From Myripristis murdjan (taxonomy: Eukaryota; Chordata; Actinopteri; Holocentriformes; Holocentridae), in contig NC_043999.1 of assembly GCF_902150065.1 (NCBI RefSeq), positions 20,773,682-20,837,681 on the forward strand: a stretch of DNA of 64,000 nt, read 5' to 3'. Both the position numbers and the translations under genes were made by a program. Under the pieces are notes generated by a model. The model had not been told where the DNA came from, made no database searches, and was given only the letters and a program-made list of their open reading frames with translations. This document shows, piece after piece, positions 8,091 to 18,525 of the stretch; within the stretch, counting starts at the first letter, position 1; every line of letters starts with the position of its first letter.

Positions 8091-9938
8091 TTTTGTCTCT
8101 CCTCTAATTCTTCCTCTCTCATTTCCAGGTTCTCCATATCATCTAGTTCCTGCACATTTACATTAAGATTCATTTTTCCCCAATCCAGCAGAGATCCTAC
8201 ATTTATTTTCTGTCTTCTCAATAATACAAATATGTGAATATGAAGCACCACAAAGTGAATTTCTATCCTTTGAGGAAAAACTCTTCTGTAGTGTCATTTC
8301 CATTCAGATGTCCAGGGAGTCAAATGGATCAGTGATAAATGAGATTAGACTGATAAACGCTCTTTTGTTTTGTTTTATGCTTTGAGGATTGTACTCTGGA
8401 TGAACTGACTCTTTGAACAGAGCAGACCTGATACACACAGCACCCTAATCCTAAAATTAGCATCTTTGTTTTCAAACTGTGGCAAAAAATAACTTTGAGG
8501 TGTGTGTTTGTAAAGTCCCAGCAGCACAGCTCATGATATGTGGGACATTATGTCTTTGTGATGATGTTTTTGATTTCCTCTGTCCGTCAGTCTGTCTTTC
8601 TGTCAGCGTGTGGAGCCACATTTTTGTGGACACCACAAGTCCAGAGCAGTATAGGACAGATACTTTACACCAGTTAGCCTCTTTTAGATGATCTGAGAGA
8701 CAAATGTGCATATTATTAAGGAGAAAAGTTGGAGAAAGTAGGGAACTGAAGTGCTTCTTGTTATTGGACTTAATGGAATTTTTAGCTGTTTGAAGCACAG
8801 ATTCATAAGAACACACACACACACACACACACCTACCTCTGTCCTCCTGACTGTCTCTGTTAATGTCCTTGTTTTACTGACAGTTCCACAAATTAGGCAT
8901 GAGCTGATGGAGACTCTCCTCCATATCATGGCATGGTAAAGGTGTTTCAGTAGTGAGAAGTTCAAGACCTGTTTTCATACATCAGCACTGTATGATTGCA
9001 TGTTTAGACAGAGGTAAGCACTAGAAATGTCACCATGATGGAGGACTTACAACAAATTCAGTCATGAGTTTGTGAGGTATTCCTCCTGGGATAGAAAAGC
9101 CCCTCACACACCAAGCCTGTGTCCTGTGACTGTCTGGAGCTCGTGCAGTGTGTCCCACACCATGCAGCTAACCCTAACCCTAACACCTTGCATGTAGCAA
9201 GCTAGCTAACCACAAAGAGCTGTGGGAGGCAAACTTTCATCCACAAGCAAAAGAGTTTTGGGCCGACAACGACAGTACCAGCTGCAACTCAACACACATG
9301 TTCTCCATTCATTCAGAAAAAAAAGTGAAAGTGAAAATGAAGACTGAGGCCAGTTTGGTCTTTGATCTTCTGTACTATCTTCTGTACTTTTTGAAAGACT
9401 CCTGCCCCCTGCTGGTGCAGAGAGTTATTTCCTCTCACTCAGGTGCCTGTTGGCTGCAGTCCTCTGTGTTCATGACCAACTTTTAGCCGAGCGATCTGAC
9501 CATCGGCCTCGATCAGCGCTTGGTGTGTCCAGGCCCTAAAGAGTTAGAGTGTTGCTTGTCAAACCGTACAAAGCAAAGCTGAAAACACTTGAGGAGGGAA
9601 GAGGTGTCTGCATTACAATCTTTACCTTTTTGTCAACTCTTTTGTTTTTCAAGTGAAATACTGCATGCTTTTCATTTATTGCAATGTGGAAAACATCAAG
9701 GACAACATCAGCAAACTACAGTCAAGGTTGTGTTTCACCTGTGTAAGAGTGGCACGCTGCACACAGACACTGAATGTGTGTTGTGGCCAAGTGGTTCAGG
9801 TAATGAATCACAAACTCTTTTGGGGTGTCCCCGCACATGTTGGAGTCCTGCTGGCCTCGACAGACTATTTTCATCAAGATGTGAAACGTTTGGCCCTGCT
9901 GGCTTGACTGCGTTGGACCAACAGAGATCCAATTTACA
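8084..9938. other. Intergenic stretch with one microsatellite
   Basis: No exon or RNA gene is supported. It contains an (AC)n run at 8811-8832 and two and a half CCCTAA units near 9170-9184 (too short to be meaningful). Open frames here lack start, codon or splice support. Confidence 0.45.
8811..8832. repeat. (AC)n microsatellite
   Basis: Eleven uninterrupted AC units. Confidence 0.95.
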
Positions 9939-10871
9939 CCAGAGGCCTGTATCACGAAGCAAGCTTAGTTTTCGCTGGATTAGCCAGACCTGTCCGGATA
10001 CACTAATCGAGATCATGGTGATCAAGGATAAGCGGTATCACGACGCTGGTTATCAACTCGCTCATTCGATCCAGGTTTGCCTCATCAGGAGCCGTGAACG
10101 CGCACGTATAAGGGGCGGAGTCTGAGGCAGCCGACCAATCACAAACATGAGCGATAAGGAAAAAAGCACAGCGTGTTTCACGGCGGAGGTGAGGCATGTT
10201 ATAGCCTACTGGAAAAGTATGAGGAGGAAAAACATCTACACACTAAATCGAACGCCGCGGCTGCCGCGAAGAGAAGGCAGAATGCTTGGCAACGAGTTGC
10301 CGACTAAATGCGCAAATTGCACATCAGTGGCTTAAGTCCACATCTGACGCTGAAACCTATGAACTCACTGCACTGCACTGCACAGATGTGCTGCGTGTAT
10401 GAGAGATATTTAATTCGTCCAGGTGTAATCCCTCAAGGGTTAAAAGAACGTGGGACCAAGTAAAAACACAAAAACACAAGAATATCATTACATTTTGTAA
10501 GTTTGTAATTTTATTATAGGCTACATTTATTTATTGCCATTTATTATACAGGCTATAATAAAATGAAGCGGACGCCAAAAATTAATCACGTCAGTCAGTG
10601 CATCAGGTTGACAGCCTGAATAAAATCAGATACTGAGCTGCGATTGAACAGGAAAAAAGGCAACTATAAATGCCGACTCGCCCTCTTGAATGAAGGGTAC
10701 AAATGATCCTTTTTCATATTTGCATCAGCGAGCTGTCAATCTGGCCCATTCTCTCACCCAGGAATAATTTGCCCCCCAAAAATATTTAGAGCTGATTAAT
10801 TGAGCCATTTTAAATGTCCCTAAAATGTTGTGAAACGCCTCTAAAAAATACTTTTAATTATCAAATTAAAA

Positions 10872-10907
<36 letters not shown>

Positions 10908-11368
10908 AGAAACGATTTCTCATTTCTGTTTTCCTCTCCCACAGAGTGTCAGCTCTGTACAGCAGGCAGCTGTTAGCCAGGCTGAAGTGCTTCTTCACAT
11001 TAATATTACAGCCTCTCTCTCATACAGAGAGTTGTCGGCAAAATGTTACGGATATGGCCGGTCAAGGAAAATCCTTTAATGCCGTAATGCTCTCCTTATT
11101 TGGACTCGTTGTTCAATGGGATCGTCAATGATTGGTCAGGCCACGGTTTGGCAAACAGTTGATTGGCCAGGGGGCGGTGCTTTATGTAGGATTCAATCCT
11201 ATCCTGAAAGTTAGCCTGCCCCGTAGCAGGCTAGCGTTCAGGATAGGATTAGGACAGGTTTTCTATCCCGATCAGAGGTGAACCAGCTTTGTGATACAGA
11301 AAATCCGGAGTTGAGCCTGAAGTTATCTCGCTAACCCCTTAATCCAGCTTCGTGATACAGGCCTCTGG
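9939..11368 (+). mobile_element. Non-autonomous DNA transposon with doubled inverted repeats (Harbinger-like), complete ends
   Basis: The two ends form a perfect inverted repeat of about 22 bp (outer part CCAGAGGCCTGTATCACG; right end 11348-11368 is its complement). A second, inner copy of the core lies on each side: GGTATCACGACGCTGG near 10033-10048 and AGCTTTGTGATACAG near 11286-11300. On the plus strand at about 10203-10290 a frame reads LLEKYEEEKHLHTKSNAAAA then AKRRQNAWQRVAD before a stop. This resembles the Myb/SANT-like DNA-binding protein that accompanies Harbinger-type transposases. No transposase is present. A long A run (10873-10906) lies inside. The superfamily is inferred from the Myb-like remnant; a target duplication is not obvious. 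Confidence 0.78.
10873..10906. repeat. Poly(A) run
   Basis: An uninterrupted run of about 34 A inside the DNA transposon; simple sequence. Confidence 0.95.
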
Positions 11369-12218
11369 CCTCTCATGTGACGTGTATCCAGATGTGATGT
11401 GTCCACATTACACTTGTTATCAAAAATACAGACAGACAGAAACCCAACTGCCCTTCCTCTAGGCTTTCTCTCCTCCTCCTCTCAACGTAGGCCTATTTTT
11501 CAACCATGCGTTATGTTTTGGGAGAAGACATTACTTCTGTGGCTTGGAGAGACATTTCCTGGCCAACTAGCAGCCACAGTGCCGTTGGATTTGAATCTGT
11601 CCGCACTGTGTTTTGGATGCTTTTAGGCCTGGATGTTTTTGTGGATAAGTGCATGTGGACTGCAGTGGGATCAGTCCAGATGCATTTTAAAGCCAGGTGG
11701 AATGGGGTCAGAGAGCCTCGAAGGCCTTCCCATCTGTCTCAATCACACAAAATACCAACAGTCACATAAGTGGAGTTTGTATCTGGGGTTATTTGAAACA
11801 GTCCAGTCAGCAGCTCAGAAAAATGAGAAACTTCCATGCCTTTGTCCAAGCATCATGCAGTTCGCTGTATTGTTATACATGGAATTGTTGTGGATCAGTG
11901 GACTACAAATCTATTGTAGTCTGCTGGCACAGTTCAGAGTCCTGCTGACGACTGCTATCTCTCTGATTTGGAGCAGCTGAGTTGCTTGAAATGCTCTGTG
12001 GTGTATATCAGCTCAGGAGACACAGTGCAGGGACAGTCAGGCAACAAAGCAGTGACATATTCTTTGATTCTGAAGATTGCCTGTACAGCCGCACACAGAC
12101 TGTATTCTGTCAGATTTTCCAATGCAAAGTTAAGCGTCACTGACTTGAATCGGCCCACTGAGCACTTGAGACTGAGAGGCGTTTGATTGGCTGCTGCTGG
12201 CCATTAGTGCTGAAGCTG
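11369..12218. other. Spacer between transposon and tRNA-Gly cassette 2
   Basis: Unique-looking sequence. Several open frames of 80-115 codons overlap each other in different phases with no splice sites, family motifs or bias, so none is called. Confidence 0.35.
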
Positions 12219-12535
12219 GTTTTAGAAGCTCAGTTTATGAAATTACTAGTGGTAGTAAAATCATTAGATCAAAAGCAGAGTGCTGCCACTTTCTTCCCTT
12301 CTCTCTCCTCCCCTCTCTTTGGTCTGTGGTGTTTGCTTGCTGCTGCAGTACCTCCTCTTTCTCCTCCTCTCTCTCCTCCTCTTGTCCCTCCTCTTTTCCC
12401 AGTGGAATTCCTGACAGAAAGTGCTGAGTGTGCTGCAAGTGTTTCTTATCGTTAGCGATGGTGGTATAGTGGTGAGCATAGCTGCCTTCCAAGCAGTTGA
12501 CCCGGGTTCGATTCCCGGCCATCGCATAAACTTTA
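12219..12535 (+). repeat. tRNA-Gly cassette, copy 2
   Basis: Diverged partner of 7768-8090: same order of TTTTAGAAGC.CAGTTT, CT-rich tract with CTGCTGCAG, GAATTCCT.ACAGA, then an identical tRNA-Gly. The CT-rich tract (about 12290-12400) is longer here. Confidence 0.55.
12455..12526 (+). tRNA. tRNA-Gly (TCC), copy 2
   Basis: Identical over all 72 nt to the copy at 8012-8083, including the paired GAT/ATC acceptor bases and the TCC anticodon. Identity of the tRNA in spite of diverged flanks argues that both genes are under selection or gene conversion. Confidence 0.95.
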
Positions 12536-12629
12536 TATCTCGGAAGGAATTAGGATACAACCCAGTACTCATGTAAAGCAGGCATTGTTATTCATTCCAG
12601 GTTAACAAGAAATTAAAAAGAATAGCCAT

Positions 12630-13786
12630 AGGGCTGTACTATGAAGGAGGCTCAACATACCCAGGCTTTGTGTTCACTATCAGGGTCAACAAAACCTAAA
12701 GCTCCAGTCAAAGTTAAGTGGTATCACGACGGTGGTTATCATCAAGGTTTGTTAATTAAGTCCGGCTGTCAGCTTTGTGCTCTGTGCGCGTTCACAGAAA
12801 AGGGGGCGTTTTGACGTCATATGATTCTACTTCCGCGAAAAATGGACCGTTAACGGGCTGCATATTTCACGCAAGAGGAGCAGCTTGTCCTCATGGAAAG
12901 CTATAAAAATTTCACAAATAAAATTAACGCTAAGAGCAACACCGTGACCGCACATAAGGCGAGAGAGGAGAGCTGGCAATTAATTTCAAAGGAAGCACAA
13001 AGGTTGGGGATTCTGTCACTGTTATAGCCATTTTAAATAATTGCTGCAATTCATTCAGTATTATGAATTTTAGTTTAGAAATATGTAACTTCAGTAGCTT
13101 TATGGGAGTGTTGCCTAGGAATTGGAGGTAAAGCCTGAGGTTAAGTCAGGTGACTGAAGGTGTGTGTGGGTGAGTCTAGCAGGGTCGGATGGAGCAGGCG
13201 GTGGTTACCATGGTTACATGACCATTTTGACCACTATTTACGCTGCTTAGAGCTACTTGTCAGTAGTTTCAGATAATTGTTCGTTACATTTGAAGTTTAA
13301 CTAGAATTATGGAGCCATTTCTGTTGATGTTTGTTTGCTCCTTTTTTGTTAACTTTTTTTCTAAATCGGAATAAGTGGCGTTTGGAGTGCGTTTGAATCA
13401 CCATGGGCTGCTCCCGTCCAATCATCACATTCGGATGCCGTGACAGTCACCGTTATAATATAAAGGGTTTCCTTTAAAAAAAAAAAAAAAGTAGGCTACT
13501 ATAACAAAGTCTGTGATACAACGGAATATTTCTAACAAACGTGAAGTCTGTGCACCACTAATAGTAGACCTGCATTGCGCATATGTGTTACCGGACAAAA
13601 ATTACTTTGTAATTTCACCTGGGTGAGATAGCGCCACTTTTATAGCCGGACGGGGTTAAACTTAGCAGAAGTTACCATGGTGATCTAGCGGAGTTAAAAG
13701 GGGGCCACCTTCGTGATACAGGAAAGCCTGGCTTTAGACTCAACATACTTCGCTAACCCACTAAACCTGCTTCGTAGTACACCCCT
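12630..13786 (+). mobile_element. Related DNA transposon with doubled inverted repeats and a Myb-like remnant
   Basis: The left end reads AGGGCTGTACTATGAAGG and the right end, complemented, AGGGGTGTACTACGAAGC. Inner copies of the same theme occur at about 12720-12736 (GTGGTATCACGACGG) and 13711-13726 (CTTCGTGATACAGG). This is the same architecture as 9939-11368 but with diverged sequence. A plus-strand frame near 12872-13025 reads YFTQEEQLVLMESYKNFTNK, then INAKSNTVTAHKAREESWQL. This is a Myb/MADF-like DNA-binding protein of the Harbinger type, with a stop just four codons into the presumed gene start at 12843. Non-autonomous or decayed. Confidence 0.72.
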
Positions 13787-14129
13787 CAGTAATTGGCTAA
13801 ACAGTAAGAGCAGTAAATGCAGAATTACTGATAGATCCTTCGCAGTTAATACATCCACTAACACACAGCAATACAAGGGAACGATTAGTTTGAGAACTTT
13901 GTTGTTAAGTGTTACCCAGTATCGTCTGTAGTGATTTTTGTGTGAACTGTCAGCCTGGCCTTGATATGCTCATTTGTTTACCAGGATCGTTAAGTGCTTT
14001 GATGACAGGTGATCTGACAAGGTAACCTGACTGTACTGAAAAGCTCATGAAAAGTCTTTAGCTCAAATAAAAAGTATTGTGTTTGATTGCTGTTTTTTTT
14101 TTTTTTTCCATTAAATTAAACCATCTACC
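13787..14129. other. Spacer, nothing recognised
   Basis: AT-rich sequence between two repeats, with a T run at about 14092-14108. No gene. Confidence 0.4.
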
Positions 14130-14385
14130 TTCTCCCAAAATGACTCTGGTTTATACAGAAAAAAAAATCCTTCATGTATATTTCAAATACACAGGATACA
14201 CTGTGTAAATAAGACAGCTTCAGAGTTGCTGTAAGGTTTATTTTTTCACTTCGACAGAGCTCAGCTAATGACTCAACGCACCACTGGACACACAGATGTG
14301 AAAATGGTATCAAACATCTTGTCTCGGTCTAGCTAAGTCAGATCAAGAGTATTTTACTCAAAATGTTGGAGTATTCCTTTAAAAC
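14130..14385 (+). repeat. Widespread fish repeat, 3' part
   Basis: It shares TGAAAATGGTATC.AACATCTTGTCTC.GTCT.GCTA with 48190-48232 and ends AAAATGTTGGAGTATTCCTTT. That ending is typical of a repeat whose start (GTTAGCTTAGCATAAAGAC) is seen at 47901. Probably a non-autonomous DNA element; family not certain. Confidence 0.5.
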
Positions 14386-14555
14386 ATCCACCTCCTAAAT
14401 GTCACATGGCCCAGAAGGTGAATATCCCCAAGGTGTGACAGATGAGCTGATGATGAACACTTTCTTCCTCCCATCAGTTTAGATAAAATGATAATAAATG
14501 ATAGAGTAGGCTACAGTCTCTAGTATCTCATTCCAGTTCCTTTATTGACTTCTAC
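14386..14555. other. Short spacer, nothing recognised
   Basis: Unique-looking sequence between the repeat and duplicated block copy B. Confidence 0.35.
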
Positions 14556-15091
14556 ATTAAAATCAGATGAGAAAGAGCCCTGAAGGCTTGAGACCAAGAT
14601 GAGGAAGGGACACAGAGAGAGATGTCTGTTTTTTTCCAGCAGATGGCGGTATCAGGCTGTCATATTCACAGGAGGTGGCCCAATAAATTTGGTTTTGGCA
14701 GTTTGTGTCTGATAAGAGCTCATGACAAAAGGCAACTCCAAAGCACCGCCCACTCACATGTGATCATATTTGAAAGAGGAAGAGTAGGCTTGAGCCACAG
14801 ATATGAACCAGAGTTCACACTTGGAACCACTTGGGCTTCCCTGATGCATAATGAGCAGCAGATGCTGATCATAACTGAAGACAACAGATAAGAAAAATGT
14901 AGTCATCCTCACTAAAGGTTGAATCATTAATGTTATCTTGTGTAGGTGTTGTCAGACTGTCTGGATGGGGAATCCAGTAAAGCCCACAACTCCTCTTCCA
15001 ATGAAGTGCTACTTTGGGAGTTTTGACTGTTTTTATTGCTCTGTTATCAATCACACATATTGTGAAACATTACATATCAATAAAACTGTTG
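14556..15091. repeat. Duplicated ~540-bp block, copy B
   Basis: Near-identical to 6788-7332, in the same orientation, with sharp boundaries. The CTCF-like motif (14636-14648) and the terminal AATAAAACTGTTG are intact. The two copies flank a ~7.2-kb interval that contains both tRNA-Gly genes and both complete doubled-TIR elements. Confidence 0.92.
14636..14648 (+). promoter_or_regulatory. CTCF-like motif, copy B
   Basis: Same CCAGCAGATGGCG core and same strand as the motif at 6870-6882. Function is inferred from the consensus only. Confidence 0.5.
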
Positions 15092-16660
15092 GGCACCAAC
15101 AATATATATTGAAGAGGCAAATCCTGAATTTGCATTGCTCTAATTTGGATTTTATTTTGTGCTATGAAATTTTCTACACATAATACATTTGAAAGGAATT
15201 TTAGATTGTATGGTGTAGGCTGCTTCACAGTGCTGCAGTAGTTTGGTTTACCTGCGCTAAATATGGGGCTTGTTTCAGAGTGTGCTCTTTCCTGTCAGAC
15301 CGACAGAGAGACAGAGAGAGACCAGCTTGAGTTTCCCCGCCCACTCTTAAGTCGCCATGGAAGTGTCATATCTCAGTTTACTTGGAACAAAGCTCTCTGC
15401 TGTCCTTTCCATTAATAGTCATCAGTGATGTTAACAGTTATCTCTTTATCAAAAACCAGTACGTGCAGAGTCCCACTTAAGAGTTGGAAACGATGAGAAA
15501 ATTGAAGCAGAAAACCCCCTTGTTGCCCATTAATGTTAATGTGTTAATATGAATGTCTCAGACACAATGCTGAGACATTAATCAATTGTGTCAGTCATAC
15601 ATCTAAAATAACTGCCCTAGCTCCATCATTTGCACAAATAATTGAGTGTGAACTGTGTTGCTGTCACATGTTCAGAGCTAATAGTCAGGACATTTATCAG
15701 AGCAAGCCGCTGAAGGAGAGAGAAGACAGAGATTAAACATAACATAGTAAAATACTTTAGGTTTTGTTGCCCTTTTTTGGTCGAACCAAAACTGATTTGC
15801 AAACTTAAGAAATATGAAAAAACACAAACGGTGCCTTTTTTTTTTTTCTCCATTTATTGACAGTATAGCACAATGAGTCACTGACACATTTAGATTAAAC
15901 AGTTGCCACTTTCTACAGTCATAATAGATCAAAACAAAAGTATAAGTTGTTTAGTGGAAAGCACACGTAGGTTTCATCTCAGAGGATGTACAAAACAAGA
16001 AAATGCAGTGATCACATGCAATCCAGAAAAGTGTAATTTGCATAGCAATTGCTATGATAGTGGTACTGACATTCCACAGGAATTAAGATTCAGAAGTCCA
16101 TAACGAACTACATATCAAACACTCATGTTTGTATAATGCACTGTTACACATCTCTTACAGTTTTTAATGATAAAAAAGGAGGAATTCTGTCTCAGCCCCG
16201 AAGGCCTATGAGGCATATTTACACAAGAAACCAACATGAACAGCATACACTTGTTTTGCTAATTTGTTTACTATTACATTGCAATAAATTATGTACAAGA
16301 CATCCCATGAGACATTCCAAGATGAAAACACCAATAGCTAATGCAATACAAAGACTCTGGACGAGACATCTCTTTCGACCACTGTCCCGCAGTGTTGTCG
16401 AGACGGCTGAGATGTCACCCGTAAGACATCAGTCCACTTCAAAACATCGAGGCAGCTCTCGTCATTCATTACAAGTCATCCTGAATCTTGTTTAACATTC
16501 ATACGTCATCAACAAGCCACGTCACTGACAGATGTCAACCTGTCTGAACGATCGGTCCTCCACCACTGAAGAGTGAGCCATACGAACACACATTGCCAGC
16601 TTAAATTAAGAGTTGGCTACAGTGACGGTTCAGCCACATTAATGGGGAACTGGTCCAGTG
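15092..16660. other. Region downstream of MAP3K8, includes its 3' UTR
   Basis: MAP3K8 is read leftwards and stops at 16661, so part of this stretch is its 3' UTR. Minus-strand AATAAA-type signals (TTTATT on the plus strand, for example around 15852) could end it, but the site is not fixed by sequence alone. No other gene is seen. Confidence 0.45.
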
Positions 16661-18494
16661 TTAGCCATACTCTGAGGCAGGGGGCCCTCTCACGAGCTTG
16701 TAATAGTCTGCCACGGCCCCCAGGTCAATGTACAGGGAGCCTTTCCTCTTCAGGTGCCCGGAGTCCTCAGAGTACAGGGAGGATTCTGCAGAAAACACAG
16801 GCAAGATGTGAGTGCATGAATTCTGCAACCATATTGGAGAGCATGTGTGCCGGCAACTGAGTGTGAAGACATTTCGGTGGTCGCTTACCCTGTGTGGTGT
16901 CCGGCTGCTGGCTGTGCTGGCGCAGCATGGGGTGGTTTGCCTCATACAGGGCTGAGTCCAGGCTCCAGCAGCGCGGCTGGTCCTCCCTGGGGGGGTTGAT
17001 GGCCTCGTCCTTTAGCAGCTCTGAGGCTGAGCTGCGCTGAGCAGGGTTCCTCTCGAGGGCGCGCCCCAGGAAGGTGCGCATGACTGGGCTGCAGTCCTCC
17101 GCTATGTCCTCCAGGGGTGGGGCCTGCTTGTGAATCTGGTGGGAGGAAGATCACAGGAAAGTCAGCATCAAAAAAAAAAGCTGCAAGATAACAACAACAT
17201 GAGGGCGAGAAGCGCAAGTTGCAGTGACACTGGCCAAAAAGCAGAGGCTTGCACTGAAGGAACAATAACTGTCGATGTGGAATTTCTTTTTCTCAGTGTC
17301 AGTGTGCCCTGGCTTGTGTAACAAGTTCCTGCGGTGAAAAGGGAACACAGAGAGGCAACAAAACACAGCATGTAGAAGTGAGTTACAGCTCTAAACAGCA
17401 CTTGTCTGTGGCAGAAGTTTCAAGAGGAAGTGAATACCAAAACTAAAGGCTTGAGCGAGTTGAAAAACAGAAACAGGACTTCATGAAATTGAGAGCCCAT
17501 GTCATGGAAAACCTCTTATAGAACAAAACGGAAGTAGTGACTGACTAAATAAGTAAGTGGGCCTGAAGGGCATGTGCTGCAGAGAGTCACGTTAGCCCTG
17601 CTCTATCTCATGATAACGCAGGCTGTGGAAAAGCAGAACAAGGTCATGGAAAAGTATGTCACTTTTGGGAGTGCATCAAGACACAGGATGTTGTCCACCT
17701 TGGCTTCATCTCACATGATGAGCCATTCGCTTTGAGTGTGAGTGAATAATGACTGGGGTTTTGTGTTTGCTGTGTCAACATCTGACTACCAGGCTACCAG
17801 TGAGAGGCTTTTTCCTTCCAAGCAAAAATATAAAGTGCACACACACAATAAAGCATCTAGGAGAGAAAATACATTGATTCATTTAAAGCATGCACAGTCC
17901 ATTCTATTGTACAGTAAGTGTGTACTTACAATGTAGAGGTAGGATGGATAGGCGGTACGTGGATATCTCCTGACCCAGGGGGGGCTACCAGTCTGCATGT
18001 GGATGATGGTGGTGCCCAGGCTGTAGATGTCGGTCTTGGTGCTGTGACCTCGACACAGAACCACCTCTGGGCTCATATGCATCTAGGGCAAAATAAGGGA
18101 AACATCACATCAGTAAGATATAAAATTGCAAAGCGAGTTTTTTGGACAGCAGAAAATCAGGAGAAAATCACACATCTCAGGTAGCACTTTCTTTTTTTAA
18201 ATGCGGCACTGCGGAAGTGCATTGGCCCTTGGAGTGTGAAACAGTAAGCACACAACCACGGTTCATCTCCCTCCCTCTCCCTCCCTCTCTCTCTCTCTCT
18301 CTCTCTCGCTCGCTCACTCTCTCTCCCTTCCTCCCTCTCGGAAATTCCAGTCCAATCTTCCATGTTAATGTCAGCCAGTGCAGCTCAGTATTTCTAACTG
18401 TCTGTTTGCTAACCCTGACTCTCTTATTATTACTCCTGGGTGTCTGCCCTGGGACTTTCCACCAGCCAAGCCACAAGAGGCCAAGGCCGCATGT

Positions 18495-18525
<31 letters not shown>

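Noticed and set aside
9168-9186. Short run of CCCTAA units, considered as telomerase RNA template or interstitial telomere
   Set aside because: Only about two and a half units, with no pseudoknot, H/ACA or conserved-region context around it; chance occurrence is likely.
9589-10125. 178-codon open frame on the plus strand
   Set aside because: It runs out of unique sequence straight into the left end of the 9939 transposon, so the frame is open by chance.
11399-12186. Several overlapping frames of 70-115 codons
   Set aside because: They overlap in different phases, share no family features, and lack splice context.
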